A stretch of DNA of 61,075 bases from Clostridiales bacterium GWD2_32_19 (GTDB lineage: Bacteria > Bacillota > Clostridia > Lachnospirales > UBA12420). Position 1 is the stretch's first letter. Each line of letters starts with the position of its first letter. Both the position numbers and the translations under genes were made by a program. The stretch lies in NCBI GenBank assembly GCA_001795385.1, contig MGOU01000025.1:1-61075 (forward strand). The letters are read 5' to 3'. The notes under the pieces are model-generated. The model had not been told where the DNA came from, did not search any database, and was given only the letters and a program-made list of their open reading frames with translations. Positions 1 to 7,264 of the stretch are shown piece by piece.

Positions 1-318
1 ATACATACCCGTTAAAATTATAGACCCTATTACAACATAATATGTTAAAATGTTGCTTCCCATCAAAAATGCTTTTGTTATTGCAGCTAACGGTAGTATA
101 CATATTAAAATAATTGCCTTTACCTTATGATCAATTTTCATAAAATACATTATTGTAGAAAATATTACTGCAAAAGCTAATACATATATTGTTCCTGTAG
201 ATGTACTACCTTCACTTTCTACAAGTGCGCCTACTAATAATACAACTGATGCTATGTAAAGAAACTTCAAAACAATTAGGTTGATTTTACTAATATTATA
301 ATCGTAATTTAATTTCAC
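1..318 (-). CDS. Membrane protein, N-terminal part only (cut by window edge)
   Basis: An open frame starts at a GTG (318-316) with a strong GGAGGGG ribosome binding site just upstream and stays open to the window edge for 106 codons. The start MKLNYDYNISKINLIVLKF leads into four or so hydrophobic stretches separated by short charged turns (about residues 15-33, 44-59, 66-85 and 90-105). This is the membrane part of an integral protein. Such N-terminal multi-pass regions precede kinase, cyclase or chemoreceptor domains in many Clostridia, but nothing in the visible part identifies the C-terminal half, so no function is given. The gene is probably missed by ATG-only searches because of its GTG start. 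Confidence 0.6.
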   Translation of the reverse strand, partial: MKLNYDYNISKINLIVLKFLYIASVVLLVGALVESEGSTSTGTIYVLAFAVIFSTIMYFMKIDHKVKAIILICILPLAAITKAFLMGSNILTYYVVIGSIILTGMY

Positions 319-470
319 AACTTCCCCTCCAACCTTATTTAAAAATATTTTTTATATTTATGATACTATTTTACATTATTATTTACTATTTTTCAAGTCT
401 TTTCGAAAAATAAGTCGTATTTTGTCGTTTTATATGTTTAATATACTTTATTTTCCTTATCTATATTATT

Positions 471-501
471 AAAAAAAGCGAGCATTTTGCTCGCTTTTTT
501 T
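471..501 (-). terminator. Intrinsic terminator after the Arg/Gly/Cys-rich peptide gene
   Basis: Perfect 14-bp inverted repeat (471-484 with 488-501) around a 3-nt loop, with A/T runs on both outer ends, so it could act in both directions. It overlaps the stop codon of the 52-codon gene at 500-658. Confidence 0.8.
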
Positions 502-658
502 AATAATATCTACGACGGCTACAATTCCTGCAACCTTCTCTATATCCTTGGCTAAAGCCACGTTGAAAGAAACCTTGGCAACCTCTTCCTCTTCCTCTTC
601 CATAGTCGTAAAAACCATCATAGCCACCTCTTTGGCTTATTTCCATTCCATCTGGCAT
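500..658 (-). CDS. 52-residue Arg/Gly/Cys-rich peptide
   Basis: A short frame from ATG 658 to a TAA at 502-500, preceded by a GAGGAG ribosome binding site about 7 nt upstream and followed directly by a strong terminator. The product starts MPDGMEISQRGGYDGFYDYG, then has three RG pairs (RGRGRGC), aromatic QGFFQRGFSQGY segments and a CRNCSRRRYY tail. It has three Cys, many Arg and Tyr, and no hydrophobic segment. No family is recognised. The composition (RG-rich, Cys- and Tyr-rich, small) resembles structural spore-coat or nucleic-acid-binding peptides; that is inference only. The neighbour at 780-1211 is also a small Cys-containing low-complexity protein on the same strand. Confidence 0.6.
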   Translation of the reverse strand: MPDGMEISQRGGYDGFYDYGRGRGRGCQGFFQRGFSQGYREGCRNCSRRRYY

Positions 659-723
659 ATTTAACACTCCTCTAATAAATTATTTTTAATAAATCTATAT
701 TTTACATATATTACATTAGGGAT

Positions 724-754
724 AAAAAACATTCGCCTTTGGCAAACATTTTTT
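724..754 (-). terminator. Intrinsic terminator after the Glu-Asn repeat protein
   Basis: 14-bp stem (724-737 with 741-754), three of the pairs being G-T wobbles, with a 3-nt loop and an outer A/T run. It lies 26 nt after the stop of the gene at 780-1211 in the minus direction. Confidence 0.65.
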
Positions 755-779
755 ATGTATAGTCTGTATCATTAGTTGG

Positions 780-1211
780 TTACTGTGGCTTTTCTATCCT
801 TAATGTTGCAACTGTTTTTTCACCATTTGTTAAATATAGAGTACTTCCAGTACCATCTGCTAATTCACTTAATAAATTATTAAGTACATCCTCAACTACT
901 ACTGCTACAAAAGTTCCAGTATTTAAAAATGCTATTGGTTTATTTATATTTGTATTTGTATTTTTTATAATATTTTTAGTTTTATTTTCGCTTTCGTTTT
1001 CATTTTCGTTCTCACTATCAATTTCGCTATCAATTTTGTTTGTGTTTTCGTTTTCGTTTTCATTTTCGTTTTCATTTTCGTTTGTGTTTTCATTTTCATT
1101 TTCGTTTGTGTTTTCATTTTCATTTTCATTTCCATTTTCATTTCCAAAAAAACAATGCCTGTCCCAATCGCACTTGCAACATCTACATCCACATTTTCTA
1201 ACTCTTGACAT
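780..1211 (-). CDS. Cys-rich protein with long Glu-Asn tandem repeat
   Basis: A 143-residue product with an ideal AGGAGGTG ribosome binding site next to ATG 1211. Three parts are visible. The N-terminus MSRVRKCGCRCCKCDWDRHC has six Cys in 20 residues and could bind metal or cross-link. The centre (about residues 24-80) is a low-complexity Glu-Asn/Thr-Asn repeat. The C-terminal ~55 residues look like a small folded domain (INKPIAFLNTGTFVAVVVED then a helix and a Val/Thr-rich end). No known family is recognised. Highly charged repeats joined to Cys clusters are seen in spore coat and exosporium proteins, so a spore-surface role is a reasonable guess. The repeat length is likely to vary between strains. 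Confidence 0.75.
   Translation of the reverse strand: MSRVRKCGCRCCKCDWDRHCFFGNENGNENENENTNENENENTNENENENENENENTNKIDSEIDSENENENESENKTKNIIKNTNTNINKPIAFLNTGTFVAVVVEDVLNNLLSELADGTGSTLYLTNGEKTVATLRIEKPQ
1036..1145. repeat. Imperfect tandem repeat encoding Glu-Asn
   Basis: Reiterated 6-bp units (minus strand GAAAAC/GAAAAT with ACAAAC variants) inside the gene at 780-1211. The purine-only strand bias produces long meaningless open frames on the other strand and in the other minus frame. Confidence 0.9.
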
Positions 1212-1387
1212 GATATCACCTCCTATACATTATGTTTTGAAGTTCCCCTTATTTCAAGTAAGAAGAGGGGGAAGGGTAGAGGTTCGTCCAATTTATCTAC
1301 CCACTATAATTATATGAGACAAGCACAAAAAAGGTTACTTACATTAACTGTATAATTTTTATTTATAAAATTTTGTACCATATTTTG

Positions 1388-1416
1388 ATGACATTTATTA
1401 AAATTTGAGTTATAAT
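1388..1416 (+). promoter_or_regulatory. Housekeeping-type promoter of the yprB-like gene
   Basis: ATGACA (1388-1393), a 17-nt spacer and a perfect TATAAT (1411-1416). It leaves a leader of about 100 nt before GTG 1527. The rest of the 315-nt gap between 1212 and 1526 holds the ribosome binding site of the minus-strand repeat protein and nothing else that I recognise. Confidence 0.6.
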
Positions 1417-1526
1417 GTGTTAAATAAAAATATTATAGCTCGCTATTATGTAACTGATTTTTTTCAACAAACCCGCAAATAGAGTGTTGTTTTGTTTCCA
1501 CAACTCACTCGAAAGGATTGATTTAA

Positions 1527-2612
1527 GTGAAAATCATTAATAAGACTTTAAATATAGATTTAGATGTATCAAATTACTTATATGATATAAATAATAACGA
1601 TGTTTTATTTTTTGATATAGAAACCACTGGTTTTATAGCCGATAAGTCTACCTTATATCTAATCGGTTGTGTTTATAACAAAAATGGAAGCTGGATATTT
1701 ACACAATTTTTTGCAGATGATTTTTCTGATGAAGTTTCAATATTAAATAACTTCTTTAATTTATGTAAAGATTTTAAATATACTGTACATTTTAACGGAG
1801 ATACATTTGATACACCCTATATATTAAAAAAATCCATTATATTTAACACCGACCCTATAGACTTTAAGAGCCTAAAAAGTATTGATTTATATAAAATTGT
1901 TAAAAAGTATAAAAATATATTTAAATTGGAAAGTTTAAAACAAAAGACATTAGAGAAATTTATTGATATTAACCGTAATGATAAGTTTTCTGGCGGTGAG
2001 TTGATCGAACAATATAAACTATATACAAAAACTTCTAATAAAATAATAGAACGCAACTTATTGCTTCACAATGAAGAAGATTTATACGGAATGTTAAGTT
2101 TACTAAAAGTTGTTGACTATATCAATTTTATTTCTTCCATTTCACATTTGACAATTGATAATATTACTGATTGTTATGTAGATAGTACATGTTTAAGGGT
2201 AACCTTAACGGTACTTAAGCCTTCACCTTTATCTTTAATAGTACAGCATGGCACTTGGACAATAATATTCACTAAACTATCTGTTGACATATTAATAACC
2301 ATAGATATTTCAGCTGACACCCTCTTATATTTTTTTAGTGATTACCAAAACTATTACTACTTGGTAGAAAAAGATGAATCTGTACATAAATCAATTGGTA
2401 AATACCTCGATCCATCTAAAAGAATACAGGCAAATAAAAGCAATTGTTACATAAAAAAAACAGGCCACTTTATCGAAACCTTTGTCGAACATACAGACAT
2501 TCAGATTTTCAAAAAAGATACCCTGTCAAAAAAATACTATATCTATATTAATAAAGAAGAAATAAACAAAGAATTTATCTTAAAAAATTTAGTGAAAATA
2601 TTAAATAAATGA
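1527..2612 (+). CDS. YprB-type ribonuclease H-like 3'-5' exonuclease domain protein
   Basis: 361 residues. The N-terminal half carries a DEDD-type exonuclease fold: the DIETTG motif at residues 30-35 (metal-binding Asp30 and Glu32), HFNGDTFD at 88-95, and NEEDLYGML with Asp185 as the third motif. This matches the YprB/RNase_H_2 group of uncharacterised exonucleases. The C-terminal ~150 residues are not recognised; in other members a TPR-like region follows, and this one differs. GTG 1527 is chosen because AAAGGATTG lies upstream and no better start exists. It is a single-gene unit behind the promoter at 1388-1416. Its end overlaps tail-to-tail by 38 bp with the small gene at 2575-2817. Confidence 0.8.
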   Translation: MKIINKTLNIDLDVSNYLYDINNNDVLFFDIETTGFIADKSTLYLIGCVYNKNGSWIFTQFFADDFSDEVSILNNFFNLCKDFKYTVHFNGDTFDTPYILKKSIIFNTDPIDFKSLKSIDLYKIVKKYKNIFKLESLKQKTLEKFIDINRNDKFSGGELIEQYKLYTKTSNKIIERNLLLHNEEDLYGMLSLLKVVDYINFISSISHLTIDNITDCYVDSTCLRVTLTVLKPSPLSLIVQHGTWTIIFTKLSVDILITIDISADTLLYFFSDYQNYYYLVEKDESVHKSIGKYLDPSKRIQANKSNCYIKKTGHFIETFVEHTDIQIFKKDTLSKKYYIYINKEEINKEFILKNLVKILNK

Positions 2613-2817
2613 GTATATTCACAAAGAATATCACTGATAAAATTAATACAAAATTTAATATTGTGTTTCTTTGCTTTCTCTTTTTTTCTATTGTTTTCAT
2701 CTGTGAATATTTTTTCATAAATTCATAACTTGCAGTTAGCTTTTCTAACTGTTTTTTCCTTACATAATCATCTATTATTATCTGTGCCTCAAAAACTAAA
2801 TCCTTACGTTTCTGCAT
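2575..2817 (-). CDS. Small C-terminally anchored membrane protein
   Basis: 80 residues from ATG 2817, chosen because AAGGAAGTG is well placed 8 nt upstream; an in-frame TTG six codons earlier has no such site. The first ~55 residues are charged and helical (KKQLEKLTASYEFMKKYSQ), probably a short coiled coil. They are followed by one membrane segment (LNFVLILSVIFFVNILIYLI) at the C-terminus, so most of the protein would face the cytosol. It lies 42 nt downstream of spoIIE on the same strand and may be transcribed with it. No family is recognised. Confidence 0.5.
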   Translation of the reverse strand: MQKRKDLVFEAQIIIDDYVRKKQLEKLTASYEFMKKYSQMKTIEKKRKQRNTILNFVLILSVIFFVNILIYLIFSLNFLR

Positions 2818-2859
2818 TGTTTTCACTTCCTTCAATTGAATTCTTTCTGTCTTTAAATT

Positions 2860-5172
2860 CTAATTTTTTACTACCTTACCCACTAATATCGTTAAGTCAT
2901 CGTCTACCTCATCTTTATATTTTTCTTTTATCCTACACATAATATATTCTGCAATCTCCTGTGGTCCATTATTATATAAATTTTGTAAGACTTCTGATAT
3001 ATATTGTTTGATTTCTTCTGCTTTTATATTTGCAGAAATTGCACCATCTGTCATCGTTACTATTATATCCTCAGTAGAAACTGTTTTTTCTATTATTTCT
3101 ATATTTAAGTCATCTAATACACCTATCGGTGCAGATTCTGAAGTTATTATTTCCACATCATTTTGTTTCTTTATAAATGTAGGAAAAGATCCTACCTTTA
3201 TTATTTCCATTTTTCCTGTATTCCTATCAATTATAAGTAAATCTAGTGTAGCATATAACTCATCATTAGTATTCATAATTAATAGAGAATTTATAGCATG
3301 CATTATAAAATTCTTACTGAAACCTAATTTTATAAATTTTTCTATTAATTCTATAGTCAGTTTACTTTCTCTCTCTGCGTTTGCACCTGTTCCCATTCCA
3401 TCTGATAATACAATTACGCAGTTTCCATCCTCCATATCAATATACTTATAACTATCACCACATATATAACTATTATCTTTGGAACTTTGAGCAGCACCGA
3501 AAAGCACATTGTATTCCTCTTTCTGTACAAACACAATCTTTGTTGTTTCATTCTCCTTGTTATAATATTGTATCTTAAGTTTTTTATTTAGTAAACATTC
3601 CAGTTCCTTAACTATAAAGTCAACCATATTGATATTTTCATTTAGTAAAAGCTCAATCTTATATTTACCATCATTTATCATAACTAGAACTTCCTGAACT
3701 TCAATCTCCATCTTTTCTAAAGCAACTGTTATATTTTCTTCTATGTTGTATATTGTTTCCTTACCAGTCTGTACTTCTTTAGATATGTTTTGAGCCATTT
3801 CTGCTAACTCATAAAGCTGACCTGAAAGTAGTTTTTTATTTTTTTGTATCTTATTCGATAAATATATATTAGACTTATATATTTCAAATAACTCTGTTAT
3901 ATTTTCTAGTAAAACTTTTTCATTTATACACCATGAATTTGACTCCTCTGTCAATGAATTATCTTTTGAAGCATTACCTTTTTCCATCTCATCCATTATC
4001 TCATATAAGTTTCTACTAGTGGTGTAAAAATTTGATTGCCAACATTTATTAAAACATTCACAATTGTTACAAACCTTTTTTATGAGCAGGTTAAATACCT
4101 TTTCTGCCTCGTTCTTATTTATATTTCTTTTATCAACTAATACTTGTTCATATAATCCAGCCAACTGTAAAAATGATTCTGCGTAATTATCTAGTTTAAT
4201 TGCTACTTCAGTTTTTACCTTGCTTATTTCCTTGTCGATTTGTGTTGCACCATTTATTCTAAAAATTTTCTCTAACCCCTTGCTTATGCTTATAGGAAAA
4301 ATATTAAATAATAAAACAGCAATGATTAAGTTTTTAATAAAGTCTAAAACATCAATAATAAATACTGAGTTTAATATGTAAATAAATACAGATATTACAC
4401 AAAAAACTATACTCATCGTTGTTTTACCCAATGTTTTAAACATCCCCGTCAACATACCTACAATCGGAATTAATAAATGATACTGTGAAAAATCATTTCC
4501 TGAAATTACTATTGCCGCGCTCACAACACATCCAGCTAGGGCACCATGCAACATGCCACCGCTGTATCCCATAAGCAATACGAAAATATAGCCTACTATA
4601 TACAACAAATTCAATCCACTAATATTAATATTACCAAAACCTGCGAACATAATGGTAATCAAAAATAATAAGCTTACTACTTCTTCATTATTTATGTTCG
4701 TTCTTTTTTGTCTTCCAAGTGTAACTTTAAAAAATCTATCCGATATACAAATCAAACTAAAAATTGCAATGCTTTCGAGTGTTGTTAACATTATATTATA
4801 TGTAAAAAAAGATTTGTCAAAATAAAGCACTATTAAATCCAAAACAAGATTTATACCTGAAAGCACTATTGCTTTTTTTGGTACACTACTCACTGAATCT
4901 TTTATTTTATCATATAAGTATAGTATAACAACATATTCAATTATTTGAACATTGCTTACTTTACCAATTAAACTAGCCATAATTACTATCTTTAGAAATA
5001 ACTTATTTAAAAATTCTGCTCCAAATACATAAAATATAAATCCAAAAGGATAAGACCAACCTAATATTCCAACCCCTGCAAAAACATATTGTATAAAGTA
5101 CAGAAACAGATTCTTTAGCTTTCTTTTACTTATATTCATTTTCTGAAAATAATTCTTTAATAAACCTTCCAT
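2860..5172 (-). CDS. spoIIE: Stage II sporulation protein E, PP2C-type phosphatase
   Basis: In Bacillus SpoIIE dephosphorylates the anti-anti-sigma factor SpoIIAA, which releases sigma-F in the forespore; it also acts at the polar septum with FtsZ. The 770-residue product fits the family. About ten membrane segments occupy residues 1-320, a Cys motif CNNCECFNKC lies near 367-378, and the C-terminal PP2C phosphatase has SDGMGTG near 588 and MTDGA near 708 (metal-binding Asp-Gly pairs). The start is ATG 5172, where AAAGGAG is correctly spaced; upstream in-frame codons to 5250 run through a repeat hairpin. It follows divIC, yabQ and yabP, the usual spoIIE neighbourhood. Confidence 0.95.
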   Translation of the reverse strand: MEGLLKNYFQKMNISKRKLKNLFLYFIQYVFAGVGILGWSYPFGFIFYVFGAEFLNKLFLKIVIMASLIGKVSNVQIIEYVVILYLYDKIKDSVSSVPKKAIVLSGINLVLDLIVLYFDKSFFTYNIMLTTLESIAIFSLICISDRFFKVTLGRQKRTNINNEEVVSLLFLITIMFAGFGNINISGLNLLYIVGYIFVLLMGYSGGMLHGALAGCVVSAAIVISGNDFSQYHLLIPIVGMLTGMFKTLGKTTMSIVFCVISVFIYILNSVFIIDVLDFIKNLIIAVLLFNIFPISISKGLEKIFRINGATQIDKEISKVKTEVAIKLDNYAESFLQLAGLYEQVLVDKRNINKNEAEKVFNLLIKKVCNNCECFNKCWQSNFYTTSRNLYEIMDEMEKGNASKDNSLTEESNSWCINEKVLLENITELFEIYKSNIYLSNKIQKNKKLLSGQLYELAEMAQNISKEVQTGKETIYNIEENITVALEKMEIEVQEVLVMINDGKYKIELLLNENINMVDFIVKELECLLNKKLKIQYYNKENETTKIVFVQKEEYNVLFGAAQSSKDNSYICGDSYKYIDMEDGNCVIVLSDGMGTGANAERESKLTIELIEKFIKLGFSKNFIMHAINSLLIMNTNDELYATLDLLIIDRNTGKMEIIKVGSFPTFIKKQNDVEIITSESAPIGVLDDLNIEIIEKTVSTEDIIVTMTDGAISANIKAEEIKQYISEVLQNLYNNGPQEIAEYIMCRIKEKYKDEVDDDLTILVGKVVKN

Positions 5173-5195
5173 ACATATTCTCCTTTGTAGTTTTA

Positions 5196-5228
5196 TTCCT
5201 CTCCCTTTGTTGTAGAGAGAGATAGGGA
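5196..5228. repeat. Short dispersed CTCTCCCTTTGTTGTAG palindromic repeat, copy 1
   Basis: Shares TCTCCCTTTGTTGTAG and its inverted GAGAG arm with the copy at 60401-60461. It lies in the spoIIE leader, about 20 nt upstream of the ribosome binding site, so it would be a hairpin in the mRNA. Confidence 0.55.
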
Positions 5229-5243
5229 AAAATAAAAAAATAA

Positions 5244-5292
5244 CATACATATGTATGCTATTATATATAATTAAATTGGCAAAAATTGTAAA
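5244..5292 (-). promoter_or_regulatory. Candidate spoIIE promoter with a palindrome at the start site
   Basis: On the minus strand TTTACA (5292-5287) is followed by TATAAT (5265-5260) at a 21-nt spacing; a weaker TATATA gives a 17-nt spacing. The 14-bp palindrome CATACATATGTATG (5244-5257) covers the expected start of transcription. The Spo0A-controlled spoIIE promoter of B. subtilis is also known for a 21-bp spacer. No clear Spo0A box (TGTCGAA) is seen here. Confidence 0.4.
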
Positions 5293-5306
5293 AACATGGT
5301 TGCGTT

Positions 5307-5579
5307 TTAATTATCTGTAACAAAAATAATATCATTTTTCTTTACCAAGTTTTCTTGCTCTCTTGCTACTTTCTCTATGTATTCATCGGATTTATAATAA
5401 TCTCTTTTATCTATGGTTTGTCTAAGCTCGGCCTTAGACTTTACTAATTCTTTATTATATGTATTAATTTGATCGTTCATCTGACTATTTACATTATTCA
5501 CTTCATATAATTTTATCGACAAAATAAAAGCTATCGCTATTACCATTATAATTATCATTTGATTTTTTTTTGCATACAT
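5307..5579 (-). CDS. divIC: Septum formation initiator, DivIC/FtsB family
   Basis: 90 residues with the standard layout of the family: a short cytosolic N-terminus, one membrane segment (MIIIMVIAIAFILSIKL, about 8-24), then an extracytoplasmic coiled coil (about 28-60) and an EKVAREQENLVKKND region typical of DivIC. In Bacillus it forms a complex with DivIB and FtsL in the division septum. It sits between yabQ and spoIIE, its usual place in endospore formers, 10 nt from yabQ. Confidence 0.88.
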   Translation of the reverse strand: MYAKKNQMIIIMVIAIAFILSIKLYEVNNVNSQMNDQINTYNKELVKSKAELRQTIDKRDYYKSDEYIEKVAREQENLVKKNDIIFVTDN

Positions 5580-5589
5580 AACATCACCC

Positions 5590-6015
5590 TTATTTCATGT
5601 TTTTTTTATTATATAATACCCTTATTTTCTCTGAAAGTAAAGGGATTTTTGAAAAAAAGTTTATGAAATTTAATAGTTTAAATAATTTATTTACTAGATA
5701 ATTTATATATTTGAGAAATATAACTCCCATTTTAAATAAAATATTACTCAAAAGAGAAAAATATAAAATTGATCCTATGACGCAACCTATTAAAATAAAT
5801 CCTCTAAACTCACCTGAATTATTATATCTTAAAAACTCAAATAATATGAAAATAGTAAATACCCAAAATATAAGATCTTCTATATTTATTGCAAGGCTAC
5901 CGTGTTTATATACTCTTCTAGCTATTCTAATAAGATCATATATAACACCAAGAAAAAAACCTACACATACTACAAGTAAAAATACATTTAATTCTGAATT
6001 AATCGATAATATCAC
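5590..6015 (-). CDS. yabQ: Spore cortex biosynthesis membrane protein YabQ
   Basis: 141 residues, mostly hydrophobic, with about four membrane segments. The N-terminal pattern ELNVFLLVVCVGFFLGVIYD and RIARRVYKHG is characteristic of YabQ. In B. subtilis YabQ is made under sigma-E in the mother cell, sits in the outer forespore membrane and is needed for the cortex. The start is GTG 6015 behind AGGGTGAT. It is 9 nt downstream of yabP and probably cotranscribed. Confidence 0.9.
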   Translation of the reverse strand: MILSINSELNVFLLVVCVGFFLGVIYDLIRIARRVYKHGSLAINIEDLIFWVFTIFILFEFLRYNNSGEFRGFILIGCVIGSILYFSLLSNILFKMGVIFLKYINYLVNKLFKLLNFINFFSKIPLLSEKIRVLYNKKNMK

Positions 6016-6024
6016 AATATCACC

Positions 6025-6312
6025 CTACTTAAATAAGCTTTGCAAAAATCCTTTCTTTCTTCTACCAGTATTTGAATCATAATTTAAACTATTAATCTGC
6101 CCAGCTAATTCAATATCTGATGTTTCAAGATTTAACTTATCAATATGCAAATTATTACCTTTTATTATTAACCTTCCTTGTTTTGTATCTATAATAATAT
6201 TACTATCCTCAAATGCAATTACCTCTAGTACTCCACTAGCAAGGAATTTTTGTCTATTTTCTATACTAATACTATGTTTTCCTATAACTTCCTTCTTTTC
6301 ATTAACAACCAT
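6025..6312 (-). CDS. yabP: Sporulation protein YabP
   Basis: 95 residues with the YabP/YqfC fold signature: KHSISIENRQKFLASGV, then short beta strands (EVIAFEDSNIIIDTKQGRLI) and IKGNNLHIDKLNLETSDIEL. It is expressed in the mother cell in Bacillus and is linked to coat and cortex assembly. GCGGAGG precedes ATG 6312. The terminator at 6354-6388 separates it from the vegetative gene rqcP upstream, so yabP-yabQ(-divIC) should start from their own promoter in the 75-nt gap; I could not identify a convincing sigma-E box there. Confidence 0.9.
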   Translation of the reverse strand: MVVNEKKEVIGKHSISIENRQKFLASGVLEVIAFEDSNIIIDTKQGRLIIKGNNLHIDKLNLETSDIELAGQINSLNYDSNTGRRKKGFLQSLFK

Positions 6313-6353
6313 AATAAAACCTCCGCTTTTCAGTTAACTAATATCATTATATT

Positions 6354-6388
6354 TAAAAAAACTCAATTTCATTCCTGAAATTGAGTTT
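6354..6388 (-). terminator. Intrinsic terminator of rqcP
   Basis: Perfect 13-bp stem (6359-6371 with 6376-6388), 4-nt loop, and seven T in the minus direction. The stem begins inside the rqcP stop codon. Confidence 0.85.
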
Positions 6389-6633
6389 TACTCAGTTATA
6401 AGTTTATACATTTCTTTTGAATCTTCTTTTCGTACGAATTCTCTTATGTCTGTTATTTCTGCCTTTAGTGAAGAGTTTCCGAAATTAATTTGAATTATGT
6501 CCCCTATCTTTACTTCATAACTCGCTCTTACACCTCTTTCATTTATTTTTACTCTATTAGCATCACAAAAATCTTTAGCCAATGTTCTTCTTTTTATTAT
6601 GCGTGATACTTTTAGGTATTTATCTAATCGCAT
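6388..6633 (-). CDS. rqcP: Ribosome quality control protein RqcP (S4 domain, YabO family)
   Basis: 81 residues, essentially one S4 RNA-binding domain: MRLDKYLKVSRIIKRRTLAK, then AKDFCDANRVKINERGVRAS and a short tail. The family protein (Hsp15 homologue, YlmH-like role) binds the obstructed 50S subunit and helps RqcH add alanine tails. AAAGGAG precedes ATG 6633. It is flanked by hup and yabP, as in many Firmicutes. Its partner gene rqcH lies 45 kb away in this window (51219-52973). Confidence 0.93.
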   Translation of the reverse strand: MRLDKYLKVSRIIKRRTLAKDFCDANRVKINERGVRASYEVKIGDIIQINFGNSSLKAEITDIREFVRKEDSKEMYKLITE

Positions 6634-6671
6634 GATTTTCTCCTTTCTTACTTTATTGTGTTGAAGTTATT

Positions 6672-6698
6672 ATAGTTTTTATAGTTTTTATAGTTTTT
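6672..6698. repeat. Three 9-bp direct repeats (ATAGTTTTT)
   Basis: Three exact tandem copies in the leader/promoter region of rqcP (minus strand), 40-65 nt upstream of its start. No function is known. Confidence 0.7.
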
Positions 6699-6740
6699 AA
6701 TATATTCTATCATATCTGCTTTGATACTACCTACATTAAG

Positions 6741-6770
6741 AAAAAAAAATCTACACACAAGTGCAGACTT
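6741..6770 (-). terminator. Intrinsic terminator of hup
   Basis: 10-bp stem with two G-T wobbles, TTGT loop and nine T in the minus direction, 6 nt after the hup stop codon. Confidence 0.85.
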
Positions 6771-6776
6771 TTTTAA

Positions 6777-7052
6777 TTATTGGTTTACAGAATCTTTTAA
6801 TGCTTTCCCTGGTTTAAATTTTGGTACTGTAGACGCAGGTATTTCCATAGTTTTTCCTGTTTGAGGATTTCTTCCTGTTCTAGCTGTTCTTGAGCTAGTT
6901 TCGAAAGTTCCAAAACCTACTAATTGAATTTTGCTTCCCGTAGAAAGTTCTTTTGAAACCACATCTTGGAAAGATTTTAAAGCTTGTTCTGCAACTTTTT
7001 TTGTTAATCCTGAATTTTCAGCCATAGCTGTAATTAATTCTGATTTGTTCAT
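6777..7052 (-). CDS. hup: HU-type histone-like DNA-binding protein
   Basis: 91 residues with all HU marks: MNKSELITAMAENSGLTKK, the central VGFGTFE, and the DNA-binding arm GRNPQTGKTMEIPASTVPKF ending in KALKDSVN. It bends and compacts DNA without strong sequence preference. AAGGAGGA is 8 nt before ATG 7052, and it has its own vegetative promoter (7123-7151) and terminator, so it is monocistronic and probably highly expressed. Confidence 0.97.
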   Translation of the reverse strand: MNKSELITAMAENSGLTKKVAEQALKSFQDVVSKELSTGSKIQLVGFGTFETSSRTARTGRNPQTGKTMEIPASTVPKFKPGKALKDSVNQ

Positions 7053-7098
7053 TAGGAAAATCCTCCTTGCATTTAAATTGACTTTTATTAAACACTAG

Positions 7099-7114
7099 GA
7101 TAGTAGATACTATC
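7099..7114. promoter_or_regulatory. Perfect 16-bp interrupted palindrome at the hup start site
   Basis: GATAGTA-GA-TACTATC, with 7-bp perfect arms and a 2-nt centre. It lies just downstream of the -10 box of the hup promoter, so it would cover +1 to about +17 of the transcript. This is the position expected of an operator; the binding protein is unknown. Confidence 0.45.
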
Positions 7115-7122
7115 TTTAACTA

Positions 7123-7151
7123 TTTATACCTTTATTTGGCTGATTTGTCAA
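7123..7151 (-). promoter_or_regulatory. Sigma-A-type promoter of hup
   Basis: Perfect TTGACA (7151-7146), 17-nt spacer, TATAAA (7128-7123) on the minus strand; leader about 65 nt. Confidence 0.85.
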
Positions 7152-7264
7152 GCATTAATTGTTAATTTATTCATTTTTTTTTAGTTTTTTTGTGTTTTTC
7201 TTAAAAAATATCCTGTTTTTTTCATTTTTCTTTGTTTTTGGCTTTATTAACCGTTTATTATTTA

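Noticed and set aside
1036-1145. Possible CRISPR-like array
   Set aside because: Units are 6 bp with no unique spacers; it is a coding microsatellite.
1232-1240. CATANNNTA (sigma-K-like -10) before the Glu-Asn repeat gene
   Set aside because: It abuts the ribosome binding site, so transcription would start within or after it; position does not fit a promoter.
965-1317. Low-complexity frames (Met-Lys repeats on minus, Phe-Ser repeats on plus)
   Set aside because: Frame shadows of the Glu-Asn repeat gene; the composition follows from the 6-bp DNA repeat.
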